Below, one piece after another: positions 45,636 through 55,858 of a stretch of DNA of 64,000 bases. How positions within the stretch are numbered: the stretch's first letter is position 1; each line of letters opens with the position of its first letter. The position numbers and the translations under genes were made by a program. The notes below the pieces were generated by a model that saw only the letters and a list, made by a program, of their open reading frames with translations, did no database searches and was not told the origin of the DNA. This DNA comes from Flavobacterium petrolei (GTDB lineage: Bacteria > Bacteroidota > Bacteroidia > Flavobacteriales > Flavobacteriaceae), in assembly GCF_003314435.2 (NCBI RefSeq), contig NZ_QNVY02000002.1:1-64000 (forward strand), written 5' to 3'.

Positions 45636-46910
45636 ATGCAACGCGACGAACAAATTTTTGACCTTATTCTGGAAGAACAAGAAAGACAAATTCACGGATT
45701 AGAACTTATTGCTTCGGAAAACTTCGTAAGTGACGAAGTAATGGAAGCAGCTGGTTCTGTTTTAACTAACAAATATGCAGAAGGATATCCTGGCAAAAGA
45801 TACTACGGAGGTTGTGAAGTAGTTGATGTTGTGGAGCAAATTGCTATTGACAGAGCCAAAGAATTATTTGGTGCTGCTTACGCAAATGTTCAACCACATT
45901 CCGGTTCACAAGCAAATACAGCGGTTTACCACGCTTGTATCAAACCAGGTGATAAAATTTTAGGTTTTGATTTGTCTCATGGGGGACACTTAACGCATGG
46001 TTCACCGGTTAATTTTTCGGGACGCTTATACACTCCTTCCTTTTATGGAGTAGATAAAGAAACTGGAAGATTAGATTATGATAAAATTCAAGAAATAGCT
46101 ACTAAAGAACAACCAAAATTAATTATCGCAGGAGCTTCGGCTTATTCTCGTGATATGGATTTTGAACGTTTCAGAGTAATTGCGGACAGTGTTGGCGCTA
46201 TTTTATTGGCTGATATTTCACATCCTGCCGGTCTTATTGCTAAGGGTTTGATGAACGATCCATTACCGCATTGCCATATTGTAACAACTACAACTCACAA
46301 AACATTACGTGGTCCTCGTGGAGGATTAATCTTGATGGGTAAAGATTTTGAAAATCCATTTGGTTTAACTACACCTAAAGGAGAAATCAGAATGATGTCT
46401 TCTTTATTAGACTTGGCTGTTTTTCCTGGAAATCAAGGTGGTCCATTAATGCACATTATTGCTGCAAAAGCAGTAGCATTTGGTGAAGCTTTGAAAGATG
46501 AATTTTTTACGTATGCTTTACAATTACAAAAAAACGCTAATGCTATGGCTGATGCTTTTGTAAAAAGAGGCTATGAAATCATTTCAGGAGGTACAGATAA
46601 CCACATGATGTTGATTGATTTAAGAAATAAGAATATTTCTGGAAAAGATGCTGAGAATGCATTAGTAAAAGCAGAAATTACAGTAAATAAAAACATGGTT
46701 CCATTTGATGATAAATCACCATTTGTAACTTCAGGAATCCGTGTAGGAACTGCAGCAATTACCACTCGTGGTCTTGTTGAAGAAGACATGGAAACTATTG
46801 TTGCCCTAATTGACAGAGTTTTAGTGGACCACACGAACGAAGATGTTATCGAGGCAGTAGCTAATGAAGTAAACGAAATGATGAGCGAAAGAGCTATTTT
46901 CGTATATTAA
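45636..46910 (+). CDS. glyA: Serine hydroxymethyltransferase
   Basis: 424 aa from ATG 45636 ([18 protein letters not shown]); an ATG-less upstream extension from 45600 is rejected. The PLP lysine is in [32 protein letters not shown] and [14 protein letters not shown] are core motifs. It interconverts serine and glycine with tetrahydrofolate, which links to the GcvT step of this window. Confidence 0.98.
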   Translation: MQRDEQIFDLILEEQERQIHGLELIASENFVSDEVMEAAGSVLTNKYAEGYPGKRYYGGCEVVDVVEQIAIDRAKELFGAAYANVQPHSGSQANTAVYHACIKPGDKILGFDLSHGGHLTHGSPVNFSGRLYTPSFYGVDKETGRLDYDKIQEIATKEQPKLIIAGASAYSRDMDFERFRVIADSVGAILLADISHPAGLIAKGLMNDPLPHCHIVTTTTHKTLRGPRGGLILMGKDFENPFGLTTPKGEIRMMSSLLDLAVFPGNQGGPLMHIIAAKAVAFGEALKDEFFTYALQLQKNANAMADAFVKRGYEIISGGTDNHMMLIDLRNKNISGKDAENALVKAEITVNKNMVPFDDKSPFVTSGIRVGTAAITTRGLVEEDMETIVALIDRVLVDHTNEDVIEAVANEVNEMMSERAIFVY

Positions 46911-46920
46911 TTTTTTTGTT

Positions 46921-47062
46921 TTAGAGTTTAAGGTTTAAGGTTTAAAGTTTTGGAATCAACAGTTATTAAATACTATTAGGTATTTAAATGCTACATTGTT
47001 TTCTCAATTTTAATTTTAAACCTTTTTCTTTAAACCTTAAACTTTTTCAAACTTTAAACAAA
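46921..47062. repeat. AT-rich inverted repeat between glyA and miaE
   Basis: AGTTTAAGGTTTAAGGTTT near 46925-46943 faces AAACCTTAAACTTTTTC near 47034-47050. Such TTTAAGGTTTAAAG blocks form a long imperfect stem, may act as terminator or spacer, and are a low-complexity repeat type common between flavobacterial genes. Confidence 0.5.
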
Positions 47063-47069
47063 TTTTGTA

Positions 47070-47663
47070 ATGTCTGTACTAAGATTAAAATTACCAACCG
47101 ATCCAAGATGGGTGAATATTGTAGAAAAAAACATCGAGGAAATCTTGACCGATCATGCTTGGTGCGAACAAAAAGCAGCTACAAATGCGATTACCATTAT
47201 TACAAATAATTCAGAACACCAGGACTTAGTAAAGGATTTGTTGGCTTTGGCCAAAGAAGAAATCGATCATTTTGAGCAAGTTCATAATATAATCATCAAG
47301 CGCGGGTTGAAATTAGGTCGCGAGCGAAAAGATGATTATGTGAATGAATTGTATTTGTACATGAAAAAAAGCAGCAAAGGAAGCCGGGTTTCCAGCTTAG
47401 TAGAACGTCTATTATTTTCAGCTATGATTGAAGCCAGAAGTTGTGAACGTTTCAAAGTGCTTTCAGAGAATATTCAAGACGAGGAATTATCTATTTTTTA
47501 TAGAGATTTGATGGAGAGTGAAGCAGGGCATTACACGACTTTTATTACTTATGCAAGGAAATATGGTGTAGGAATTGATGTAGAACAACGCTGGAGAGAA
47601 TGGTTAGAATTTGAAGAATCGGTTATTGCTAATTATGGAAAAAACGAAACGATTCACGGATAA
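47070..47663 (+). CDS. miaE: MiaE-like tRNA-(ms2io6A)-hydroxylase
   Basis: 197 aa, ferritin-like di-iron fold. Iron ligands are expected in KEEIDHFEQVH, IEARSCERF and ESEAGHYTTF, which follow the E...ExxH...E...ExxH pattern. The family hydroxylates the isopentenyl group of the modified adenosine at position 37 of tRNA; in Bacteroidota it is annotated by similarity and could act on another hydroxylation. Start at ATG 47070. Confidence 0.88.
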   Translation: MSVLRLKLPTDPRWVNIVEKNIEEILTDHAWCEQKAATNAITIITNNSEHQDLVKDLLALAKEEIDHFEQVHNIIIKRGLKLGRERKDDYVNELYLYMKKSSKGSRVSSLVERLLFSAMIEARSCERFKVLSENIQDEELSIFYRDLMESEAGHYTTFITYARKYGVGIDVEQRWREWLEFEESVIANYGKNETIHG

Positions 47664-47911
47664 AATACAATCCTTTCTTTAACCCCATAAAATTTTTAAT
47701 CAGATAAAATATATCATTTCAAAAATACTATTTAAATCATTTCTTAATTTAAGGTTTTAATAAGTTAAAAAATTGAAATTCAATTTTTTATTATTTAAAA
47801 AAAGTGTCAGAATTTCAAATTTTGCAGTGCTGAAAGTAGCTTCAACATGGATATTGTCGTATATTTATAGAAAGAAATTACAACATTCTGTAAAGATAAA
47901 TATAAGATGAA
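47664..47911. other. Intergenic region before the efflux operon
   Basis: About 250 bases of AT-rich DNA that should hold the promoter of the ABC efflux operon. No repeats or small genes were seen. Confidence 0.4.
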
Positions 47912-49006
47912 ATGAGTTTGAAATTACAAGTACAATTTTGTTTGTTAATGCTCAGTCTGCTTTCTTGTTCCAAAAATGAAACAGAAGAAATTAAACCAAC
48001 CGTAGGAGAAGTTACAGAAACGGTGTATGCCTCCGGAGTTATAAAAGCGGATGGGCAGTACACGGTTTTTGCCACCGTAAATGGTACACTGCAAAAAGTA
48101 AATGTTATCGCCGGTCAATCCATCAGTAAAGGGCAATCATTATTTGAATTGGAAAGTGATAAAGCGGAACTAAATACAGAGAATGCTCGATTGTCGTATC
48201 AATTGAGTCTGGAAAGCAGTCGTTATATTCAAGATAAAATTGCCGAAATGGAAATGAAGGTCCAATCAAGCAAAGACAAATTGACCCTGGACGAATCCAT
48301 TTACAACCGAAATAAAAACATCAGGAATCAAGGTGGAATTTCGGAAGTTGATTTTGAAAGAGTCGAATTAGCGTATAAAAGTTCCAAAATTAATTACGAA
48401 TCGGCTAAAAAACAATTGGCACAACTCAAAGCCCAATTGAAGAATGATCAAAGCAGAAATTCTGTCAACCTAAAAATCAACCAGAAATCCCAAAGTGATT
48501 TTAGCGTCAAAAGCGCCTTCTCCGGAAAACTATTTGATGTCCTGGTAAAAGAAGGAACATTAGTTACGCCGCAAACTCCTTTGGCAATAATTGGTCAGGA
48601 AAATTCATTTTTATTGGAACTGGAAGTCGACGAAAATGATATGGTTCGCGTGAGAACGGGACAAAAAGTATTGGTGACAATGGACAGTTATAAAGCGCAG
48701 GTTTTTGATGCCGTCATTGATAAAATTTACCCAATAATGAACGAACGTTCCCGTACTTTTAAAATCGAAGCACATTTTGTAAGACCACCGGAGAAACTCT
48801 ACCCAAATCTTACTGCCGAAGCCAATATTATCATTCAGATTAAGAAAAATGCCATTACGATTCCAAAAGCATATTTAATACAAGGCAAATATGTTTTAGT
48901 AAATAAAGACGAAAAACGCGAAGTAAAAACGGGTTTAAGCGATTATCAAAAAGTGGAAATACTTTCAGGTTTAACCGCTGGAGAAACGATTTATAAACCT
49001 CAATAA
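47912..49006 (+). CDS. Efflux periplasmic adaptor lipoprotein (MacA/HlyD-like)
   Basis: 364 aa. The lipoprotein signal ends in SLLSC (Cys near 19). A biotinyl-lipoyl half-motif (VYASGVIKADGQYTVFATVNG), a helical hairpin (about 90-190, with EMKVQSSKDKLTLDES) and a beta-barrel (LLELEVDENDMVRV) follow. It spans the periplasm in an MFP role. The stop overlaps the permease start (TAATG), so translation is coupled. MacAB-like tripartite export is likely; the outer-membrane channel is not in the window. Confidence 0.9.
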   Translation: MSLKLQVQFCLLMLSLLSCSKNETEEIKPTVGEVTETVYASGVIKADGQYTVFATVNGTLQKVNVIAGQSISKGQSLFELESDKAELNTENARLSYQLSLESSRYIQDKIAEMEMKVQSSKDKLTLDESIYNRNKNIRNQGGISEVDFERVELAYKSSKINYESAKKQLAQLKAQLKNDQSRNSVNLKINQKSQSDFSVKSAFSGKLFDVLVKEGTLVTPQTPLAIIGQENSFLLELEVDENDMVRVRTGQKVLVTMDSYKAQVFDAVIDKIYPIMNERSRTFKIEAHFVRPPEKLYPNLTAEANIIIQIKKNAITIPKAYLIQGKYVLVNKDEKREVKTGLSDYQKVEILSGLTAGETIYKPQ

Positions 49007-50262
49007 TGAACTTTAAACTCATTTTAAACATTGCATTGCATTTGCTCCGAGCGCGATTGAAGCAAACTATTGTTGCGGCTATTGGGGTAACTTTCAGTAT
49101 TGCGATGTTTATTGCTTTGGTTAGTTTTATGAATGGTTTGAATGATTTACTGGATGGCTTAATGCTCAATAGAACGCCTCATGTACTGCTGTACAACGAA
49201 ATAAAACCTTCAGAAAACCAACCCGTTCTCTTGTCCGAGGAATTTAAAAAAAACACCAATTTTGTTCGTTCGATTAAACCCAAAGACCGAGGGAAATCCA
49301 TTTACAACAGTAAAACTATTTTGGCTGTTTTAAAACAAGATCCACGCGTTATTGATGTTGCGCCAAAGGTGACTTCACCGGTTTTTTTTAATTCGGGGAC
49401 CATTGAAATATCAGGGGTAATTAATGGAATTGATGTTTTATCTGAAGATAAATTATTTAAAATCAGCGATTATATCATTGAAGGAAAAGTAGCTGACCTG
49501 CTTCAGAATAACAGCATTATTATCGGGAAAGGTTTGTCAGATAAAATGTTGCTTACCAAAGGAGATATCATCAAGATTACGACTTCTAAAGGGAATTTGG
49601 CTTCGCTTAAAATTGTGGGTATATCCGAAATTGGAATTGCTGAAATCGATAATGTGATGAGTTATACCTCTTTGGCGACAGCCCAAAAAATATTGGGAGA
49701 ACCTACAAATTATATCACGGACATTCAGCTGAATTTGTATGATATGGCCGAAGCGCCTGCTGTTGCAAAAGAGTTTCAGGACACCTTTAATCTAGATACG
49801 ATTGATTATCAAACCGCAAATTCTCAGTTTGAAACAGGGAGCTCAGTGCGAAGTATTATTTCCTATTCCGTTGGAGTAGTGTTGCTGATTGTTGCCGGTT
49901 TTGGGATTTATAATATTCTAAACATGATGATTTATGAAAAAATGGACAGTATTGCGATCTTGAAGGCCACGGGATTTTCAGGAAATGATGTGAAATGGAT
50001 TTTTGTTTCGCTATCTATAATTATTGGATTGGTGGGAGGATTATTTGGCTTGCTGTTTGGATATGTTTTCTCTTCTATCATAGATGTGATTCCGTTTGAA
50101 ACGGCTTCTTTACCTACAGTGAAAACCTATCCTATTAATTACAATCCGTTATTTTATATCATTGGAATTACTTTTGCATTGTTTACAACGACCATTGCTG
50201 GACTTTTTCCTGCTTTAAAAGCCAGTAAAGTAGATCCGGTAGAAATCATCAGAGGAAAATAA
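49006..50262 (+). CDS. ABC transporter permease of the MacB/FtsX family
   Basis: 418 aa. One N-terminal helix (about 15-38), a large periplasmic MacB_PCD domain (40-265) and three C-terminal helices of the FtsX domain (about 280-305, 328-355 and 380-405, with IYNILNMMIYEKMDSIAILKATGFSG). The final FPALKASKVDPVEIIRGK is the family signature. Unlike E. coli MacB, the ATPase is a separate protein encoded two bases downstream. Confidence 0.93.
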   Translation: MNFKLILNIALHLLRARLKQTIVAAIGVTFSIAMFIALVSFMNGLNDLLDGLMLNRTPHVLLYNEIKPSENQPVLLSEEFKKNTNFVRSIKPKDRGKSIYNSKTILAVLKQDPRVIDVAPKVTSPVFFNSGTIEISGVINGIDVLSEDKLFKISDYIIEGKVADLLQNNSIIIGKGLSDKMLLTKGDIIKITTSKGNLASLKIVGISEIGIAEIDNVMSYTSLATAQKILGEPTNYITDIQLNLYDMAEAPAVAKEFQDTFNLDTIDYQTANSQFETGSSVRSIISYSVGVVLLIVAGFGIYNILNMMIYEKMDSIAILKATGFSGNDVKWIFVSLSIIIGLVGGLFGLLFGYVFSSIIDVIPFETASLPTVKTYPINYNPLFYIIGITFALFTTTIAGLFPALKASKVDPVEIIRGK

Positions 50263-50264
50263 AA

Positions 50265-50945
50265 ATGGAAAATAATGCTGTTTTAGAGACAATTGGACTA
50301 AGTAAATATTTTTACGATCCTGTAAAATTTCAGGTATTGAAAGAAATAAGTATGCGTGTTAATCACGGAGAGTTTGTTTCGATAGTTGGGAAATCTGGCT
50401 GTGGCAAATCGACATTATTGTATTTACTTTCTACGATGGACACAGATTATGACGGTCAGATAATGATTCACAACGAACTTGTCACGGGAAAAACTGACAA
50501 AGAATTGGCATTAATCAGAAATGAAAAAATAGGTTTTGTATTTCAGTTTCATTACTTACTGGCAGAATATAATGTGCTGAAAAATGTAATGCTTCCGGGG
50601 ATGAAGTTAGCTAAATATTCGGATAAAGAATTAGAGCATCGCGCCATGGAACATTTAAAAACACTGAACATGGAAGATCAGGCACTGAAGATGCCCAATC
50701 AATTGAGCGGCGGACAAAAGCAGCGTGTGGCAATTGCACGTGCTTTGATAAACGATCCACTGATTATAATGGGGGATGAGCCTACAGGGAATTTAGACAA
50801 GAAAAACAGCGACTTGGTTTTTGATATTTTTAATAAATTAACTCAGGAGAAAAATCAAACTTTATTGGTGGTTACGCACGACACTGATTTTGCCCAAAAA
50901 ACCAATAGGATTATTACCATGGAAGATGGGAAAATAATTTCTTAA
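50265..50945 (+). CDS. ABC transporter ATP-binding protein (MacB/LolD-like)
   Basis: 226 aa. Walker [13 protein letters not shown] loop FVFQFHYLL, signature [15 protein letters not shown], Walker [15 protein letters not shown] and the H loop VVTHD are all intact. It energises the FtsX-type permease. Last gene of the three-gene operon. Confidence 0.96.
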   Translation: MENNAVLETIGLSKYFYDPVKFQVLKEISMRVNHGEFVSIVGKSGCGKSTLLYLLSTMDTDYDGQIMIHNELVTGKTDKELALIRNEKIGFVFQFHYLLAEYNVLKNVMLPGMKLAKYSDKELEHRAMEHLKTLNMEDQALKMPNQLSGGQKQRVAIARALINDPLIIMGDEPTGNLDKKNSDLVFDIFNKLTQEKNQTLLVVTHDTDFAQKTNRIITMEDGKIIS

Positions 50946-50949
50946 AGCA

Positions 50950-51519
50950 CTATTTTACTATAATTTCATGTTTGTAGAGCAATCCTTTTATACCTTCTAA
51001 AGCAAAAACGGCTTTTTTTAATTTTGTTGTTTTGGGATTAATCGTATAATTATAGCTGGTTCTAAAATCAGCTTTGTTGGCAATTGCTTTCGCAAATTCA
51101 GAACGGTATAAATCGCAGTTTTCAAAAACGACTTCGGTCAAATCAGTGCTCATGAAATCTACCGCAATAATACTGCAATTAGTGAAGGATGTTCCTTTTA
51201 TTTTTAAAGTATAAAATTTGGAGAAATCCAAAACACAATCATTAAAAGCAATTTCGAAAATTAATTTATCGCACATGGCAAAATTCACGTCTTTGATTTC
51301 ACAGCGATTGAAAGTTACGGTTCTAAAGGCTACATAATTAATTTTGGCATTGCTAAAAGTACAATCATTGAAGGTGCAATCAATAAAAGTAACCGCTACA
51401 AAAGTACATTGAGAAAAATTACAATTGGTAAACGTACAACATTCAAATTCCTTGAAATTGACTTCTTCCTCTTGGTACGTGATGTCCTTATACTCAAAAT
51501 CTAGAAAATATTCTGCCAT
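50950..51519 (-). CDS. Pentapeptide repeat protein
   Basis: 189 aa. Residues about 18-150 consist of pentapeptide repeats with the A(D/N)LXX-type pattern in the C/F version: FECCTFTNCNFSQCTFV and FNDCTFSNAKINYVAF. They form a right-handed four-sided helix resembling DNA. Proteins of this fold include Qnr/MfpA gyrase protectors, but most have no known role. A short tail, AVFALEGIKGLLYKHEIIV, follows the helix. Convergent with the ABC operon, 4 bases apart. Confidence 0.9.
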   Translation of the reverse strand: MAEYFLDFEYKDITYQEEEVNFKEFECCTFTNCNFSQCTFVAVTFIDCTFNDCTFSNAKINYVAFRTVTFNRCEIKDVNFAMCDKLIFEIAFNDCVLDFSKFYTLKIKGTSFTNCSIIAVDFMSTDLTEVVFENCDLYRSEFAKAIANKADFRTSYNYTINPKTTKLKKAVFALEGIKGLLYKHEIIVK

Positions 51520-51616
51520 TTATGGGTTTTAAATTCAGCTTTTAGTGCTGTTTTTCGGAACAAAGAAACAAAAATCTGAATCGTTATCTAGGATAAATTA
51601 GAGTATTATTTTAGAT

Positions 51617-52054
51617 TTAAACTCTTTCGTAGTCGCCTTTCCAGTGCTGAATCGCTTTTTTAATTTCCTTTCCCGAAAGATTTTCATGCAACGCTCTTTG
51701 CGTAAGCGCTGGAAATTCATCGTCTGGGGCAAAACGTAACGCAAATAGTTGGTCGTCATTTAATTGATGTTCAAATTCTTCCAGTCTTTTTCCTGTAATA
51801 GTAAAATAGCGATACCTCAGTTCCAACCGTACGATTCGATTTTACAAAGTCAATGCATAATGCTGGCGCAAAATGAAAGCCAGACAAAAAAGGACAACAA
51901 AAACAGCGCTGATAAATATCCAAATTAAAGAATCTTCAGTGGTGCAACTAAAATATATGCTGAAAGCCAGCAATGTCATGATTATTGGATAATAAACAAA
52001 ATGATGCGGTGGATAATAGCGAATGTGATTTTTATAGGATTGTGATTTCATCAT
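51617..52054 (-). pseudogene. DUF6526-like membrane protein gene interrupted by one nonsense codon
   Basis: Two frames separated by a single TAA at 51842-51844 lie in the same register over 146 codons. The first 70 residues (KSQSYKNHIRYYPPHHFVYY, two helices, LRQHYALTL) and the last 75 (NRIVRLELRYRYFTITGKR, ending KKAIQHWKGDYERV) are the two halves of one family, where homologues read LTLQNRIVRLELR. A CAA-to-TAA change explains the break. Neither half has a normal start for the second part (only TTG at 51826). Either a recent pseudogene, a readthrough case, or a sequencing error. Confidence 0.7.
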
Positions 52055-52161
52055 TTTTTTTTAAAGATAGTAAAAACCGTTAGCTTATGGAATTTTACTT
52101 CTTAAGAGGATAAAAATACTTTTGAGATTGACTAAAAGTGTTTCATTTCCAATATTTAATT

Positions 52162-54018
52162 TTACTGTGTAATAGAATCGTTGACGAAATACATTTTCAT
52201 CATTCCTTTATTTTTGACTTCAATCTCGCCTCTATATTCACAATCAAAGTCATTTTTGATAATCTGATACGTATGTTCAGAAATATTAATTCTTCCTGGC
52301 TCAGAATTCGATTCCATACGGGAAGCAATATTTACGGTATCGCCCCAAATGTCATACGAAAATTTCTTGATCCCAACCACTCCGGCTACTAAAGGGCCAG
52401 TATTAATACCGATTCTTATTTTAAAATGAGTTTGGTTTTGTGTAATTAATTCTTCGGATATGTCCACAAACCGGGCAATTTCGAGTGCTGCGAGTGTCAT
52501 TTTATAAGCATGATCTCCAGTCGGAAATGGTAAACCACCTGCGCACATATAAGCATCACCAACGGTTTTTATCTTTTCAAGGTTGTATTTTTCCATAATG
52601 GTATCAAATTTCGAGAAATAGTAATCGATGCTTTCCACTAGTTTCTCGGGAGGCAGTTTTTCAGCATAGTTTGTAAATCCTTCAAAATCAGTAAATAAAA
52701 CCGTCACCGATTCGAATTTTTTAGCTTGTACTTTTCCGTTTTTCTTTAATTCAAGAGCCGTTTCTTCCGGCAAAATATTCAGCAATAGATTATTAGAACG
52801 ATTTTTTTCTTCTTCAATAATGCTGTTCGTTTTTTTTACAAATTTATAGCGTCGGTAAAATCCGATTGTGATTACCAGAACTAAGAATAAAGAAATTGCT
52901 GTTATGTATATGATGTTTTGTTGTCTTTTATCTTTCAATTTCTGGATTTCCGAATCTTTTTCGAGTAAATCGACTTCAGTTTGCTTTTGTGAAACTTCAT
53001 AATTCGTTCGTATATCCGCCATTTGTTGCATTGATTTTAGGTTGGTTAAGCTGTCCCTGTATGCAATATGATTCTTGTAATATGAGAATGATGCCGCCAT
53101 GTTTCCAGTTTTCTGATACAGTTGTGACAGTTTCAGGTTAGCATTGCTGATTTGTTCTTTAAGTCCATATTTTTGAGCCAAGTTCAGACTTCGTTTAGCA
53201 TAGCTGAGAGAAGTTTCCCAATCATTTAATGCTAAATAAATGTCAGACATGTAGGATAGGTATTCTGAAATGGCATAGTAATCTTTTAATTTTTCCAGAA
53301 TTTTTATAGCTTTACTAATATAGGCCTTTGCAAGATTATTGTTGCCCAGTTTTGCATGAACCATTCCAATATTACCCAAACTATACGCAGTGCCAATTAA
53401 ATAATTAGCCTTATCAAAAATGATACTTGATTCTTTGAAATATTTCAAAGCTAAATTGTATCTTTTGTTTTTGGAATATTCGTCTCCAGCATTTAATAAT
53501 GCACTGGCTAACGATATAGAATCATCTGTCTTCCTTAATAAATGGATTGATTTTTTGTAGTAAATTTCGGCATTATCAGCATTCCCCATAATAGAATATA
53601 CATCAGCAATAGACATGTAAGCCACGCCTTCGCCAATAATAAATTTAGCTTTGATTGCTGCTTCAACACTTTTGAAAAATGCGTTTAAGGCTTTGTCTAA
53701 ATCGCCTCTGAGCCTATTTTTATTCCCTTTTTGGTAATATCCGCGATGTAGATACAAATAGTTTTTTTCTAACTGAGAGAGCGCAATAAGTTCATCGGCA
53801 TATTTTAGTGACAATTCGAGATTATTAACTTCATTAAAAGATAAATTTCTCAGTAATTCTAATTTCTCAGAATTGGCCAGGCTATTTTTATGATAGATCT
53901 TCACAAGACTATCAGCCACTTTTTGATTTTGTGCAAAAGAACTTAGGAACTGGAAAAATATAAAAAATACAGAAAATAAGATTTTGACAAAATATTTAAA
54001 ATCTCTTAAAAATATCAT
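52162..54018 (-). CDS. Membrane adenylate cyclase with periplasmic-side TPR array
   Basis: 618 aa. Signal/anchor (1-30), TPR-like repeats (about 70-320), a coiled coil (335-365), one transmembrane helix (369-387) and a linker LLNILPEETALELK. The class III cyclase domain (about 433-612) has metal Asp444 and Asp488, base-selecting Lys484 and Asp556, Asn563 and Arg567, all as in adenylate cyclases. The TPR part should lie outside the cytosolic membrane and sense a protein or peptide. The start overlaps the upstream exported-protein gene by four bases. Confidence 0.92.
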   Translation of the reverse strand: MIFLRDFKYFVKILFSVFFIFFQFLSSFAQNQKVADSLVKIYHKNSLANSEKLELLRNLSFNEVNNLELSLKYADELIALSQLEKNYLYLHRGYYQKGNKNRLRGDLDKALNAFFKSVEAAIKAKFIIGEGVAYMSIADVYSIMGNADNAEIYYKKSIHLLRKTDDSISLASALLNAGDEYSKNKRYNLALKYFKESSIIFDKANYLIGTAYSLGNIGMVHAKLGNNNLAKAYISKAIKILEKLKDYYAISEYLSYMSDIYLALNDWETSLSYAKRSLNLAQKYGLKEQISNANLKLSQLYQKTGNMAASFSYYKNHIAYRDSLTNLKSMQQMADIRTNYEVSQKQTEVDLLEKDSEIQKLKDKRQQNIIYITAISLFLVLVITIGFYRRYKFVKKTNSIIEEEKNRSNNLLLNILPEETALELKKNGKVQAKKFESVTVLFTDFEGFTNYAEKLPPEKLVESIDYYFSKFDTIMEKYNLEKIKTVGDAYMCAGGLPFPTGDHAYKMTLAALEIARFVDISEELITQNQTHFKIRIGINTGPLVAGVVGIKKFSYDIWGDTVNIASRMESNSEPGRINISEHTYQIIKNDFDCEYRGEIEVKNKGMMKMYFVNDSITQ

Positions 54019-54458
54019 GGGTTTGCAGCTAATTTTGGATCGATGTGAAATGATTTAGAAGAATTTCCATCAGCATAAACACTAAAATTGATAGTGTATT
54101 TGTCGAGTTTATGAACCAAATTGGAATCATTTTTAACCTTAGCAACGGCGTTTCCGGATCTTCCTCCAGAGCCGTAAATGGTAGTAACATCAAAAAAGTT
54201 CAAATCTCGGGATTCCGGTTCGTTAAAAATACTGTCAATGGCAACGGAATAGCCTTTGTCATTTGTCAGACCAATCCATCTGACATCTTGGTTGAGGTAT
54301 ACGTTAGATAAAAAGTCTTTCAAAGTTCCGTTTGGAGATCTTCCTGAATTATCATCAGATAAAGAACAAGCGTTATCAATATCCTCCTGTGATGGATTAC
54401 TCATTGCGTAAAGACTGCTGGCTTGAACAGTCAATGCGATTACTACTTTTTTGCCCAT
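54015..54458 (-). CDS. Exported protein in operon with the adenylate cyclase
   Basis: 147 aa. A short signal-like start (MGKKVVIALTVQASSLYA) leads to a small, Asp/Ser/Asn-rich globular domain: NQDVRWIGLTNDKGYSVAID and FDVTTIYGSGGRSGNAVAKV. I recognise no family. The gene precedes the cyclase and overlaps it (ATGA), so the protein might be a ligand or partner of the TPR sensor. Confidence 0.75.
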   Translation of the reverse strand: MGKKVVIALTVQASSLYAMSNPSQEDIDNACSLSDDNSGRSPNGTLKDFLSNVYLNQDVRWIGLTNDKGYSVAIDSIFNEPESRDLNFFDVTTIYGSGGRSGNAVAKVKNDSNLVHKLDKYTINFSVYADGNSSKSFHIDPKLAANP

Positions 54459-54834
54459 GATTGTTATATTTAAAATTTATAAAATAGTAACTTAAATAGA
54501 CCATTATAGAATGAGGTAGCGGTAATTAATATATTGATATTTAGTGGTTAAGGGTCTGATTCTAATATCAAATTTAATATTTTTTTCAAGATCAACATCA
54601 GTTTACTATGCATGCATCACTAATGTAATTATCCATTTTTATATAATTATGAAATGGAAATCCGACAGGAATAAAATTGTGCATGAGACTATTTTATGAA
54701 TACCAAAATAGAAAATTAAGAATACATGTACAAAAAAATAAATCAAATAAATATCTAAGTTGTTACTAGTCAGTAAATTGAAGTTTATTTGTTACTTTAG
54801 TAGAACCAAAGAATAGTAATTAAAATAGATCGTT
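54459..54834. other. Intergenic region between divergent genes
   Basis: 376 bases of AT-rich DNA that hold the promoters of the exported protein-cyclase operon and the YitT gene. No gene, repeat or palindrome of note. Confidence 0.5.
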
Positions 54835-55716
54835 ATGATTACTGATCAAAATTCAATCAATTGGAAAAAAATATTTTGTTTTAAAAATATTAGTTTAAAT
54901 TTAGTAGGAGTAGCCTTGATAACCCTTGCTTTAAAAGGTTTTATGATTCCAAATAAATTTTTGGATGGTGGAATTATCGGGATTTCAATATTGGTTCATG
55001 AAATTACAAAATGGCCTTTTGGAGTCTTGGTATTAATGTTTAATATTCCTTTTTTAGTCATTGGAAACCGAATGTTAGGTAAAACATTTGCGTTACAGAG
55101 TTTTTTGACCTTCTTGTTAATTGCTGTCAGTATGACTTTTTTAGATGTGGATCCCGTGACTTCAGATCCGCTTTTGATTGCTTTGTTTGGTGGTTGTCTT
55201 ATTGGTTTAGGTATGGGTTTGTGCATCCGAAGTGGTTCTACAGCTGATGGAGTAGAAATCCTGGCGCTATTGACTACAAAAAAAATTGGGCTTAATGTAT
55301 CAGAAGTTATTTTTGCATTGAATACATTATTGTTTCTTACAGCTGCATGGTCTTTTGGAATTTCTACGGCTTTGTATTCTATTGTCACTTATTTTTCAGC
55401 CGTAAAATCTCTGGATTATATATCCCATGGTTTAGAACAATATACTTCATTGCATATTATTTCTTCCAAAAGCGACTTGATTAAATCATTGATTGTCCAA
55501 AAATTTGGAAAAGGAATTACCGTTATCAAAGGAGAAAGAGGCTATTTACCAGACAAATTTGATGTCAAATTAGATTGTGATATTATTGTCACCGTGGTAA
55601 CCCGACTCGAACTACTCCGAATTAAAGAAGAAATAAGAAAACTAGATCCTAAAGCATTTATGTTTATTCAGTATATCAAAGAGGCCAGTGGCGGTATTCT
55701 GCGAAGTATGAATTAA
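54835..55716 (+). CDS. YitT family membrane protein (DUF161 plus DUF2179)
   Basis: 293 aa. Five to six transmembrane helices (20-200) contain the family blocks IPNKFLDGGIIGISILVHE and CIRSGSTADGVEIL. The C-terminal DUF2179 domain (about 210-290) shows GKGITVIKGERGYLP and IIVTVVTRLELLRIKEEIRK. Members are unclassified transporters or channels. Monocistronic. Confidence 0.93.
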   Translation: MITDQNSINWKKIFCFKNISLNLVGVALITLALKGFMIPNKFLDGGIIGISILVHEITKWPFGVLVLMFNIPFLVIGNRMLGKTFALQSFLTFLLIAVSMTFLDVDPVTSDPLLIALFGGCLIGLGMGLCIRSGSTADGVEILALLTTKKIGLNVSEVIFALNTLLFLTAAWSFGISTALYSIVTYFSAVKSLDYISHGLEQYTSLHIISSKSDLIKSLIVQKFGKGITVIKGERGYLPDKFDVKLDCDIIVTVVTRLELLRIKEEIRKLDPKAFMFIQYIKEASGGILRSMN

Positions 55717-55858
55717 CATTGATCTAATGCACTTATAATTAATGGTACCAGCGCTTACTATTCCAACTAATAGAAAAATAATAAGAAGTGGGAATTATGC
55801 AATAGGTTTAAAATGTAAGCTTGAATAAATTTCATAATTTTATAAAAAATTATAAATT

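Noticed and set aside
50950..51519. Qnr-type quinolone protection protein
   Set aside because: The fold is the same, but the characteristic loops of Qnr are not seen; only the generic pentapeptide call is justified.
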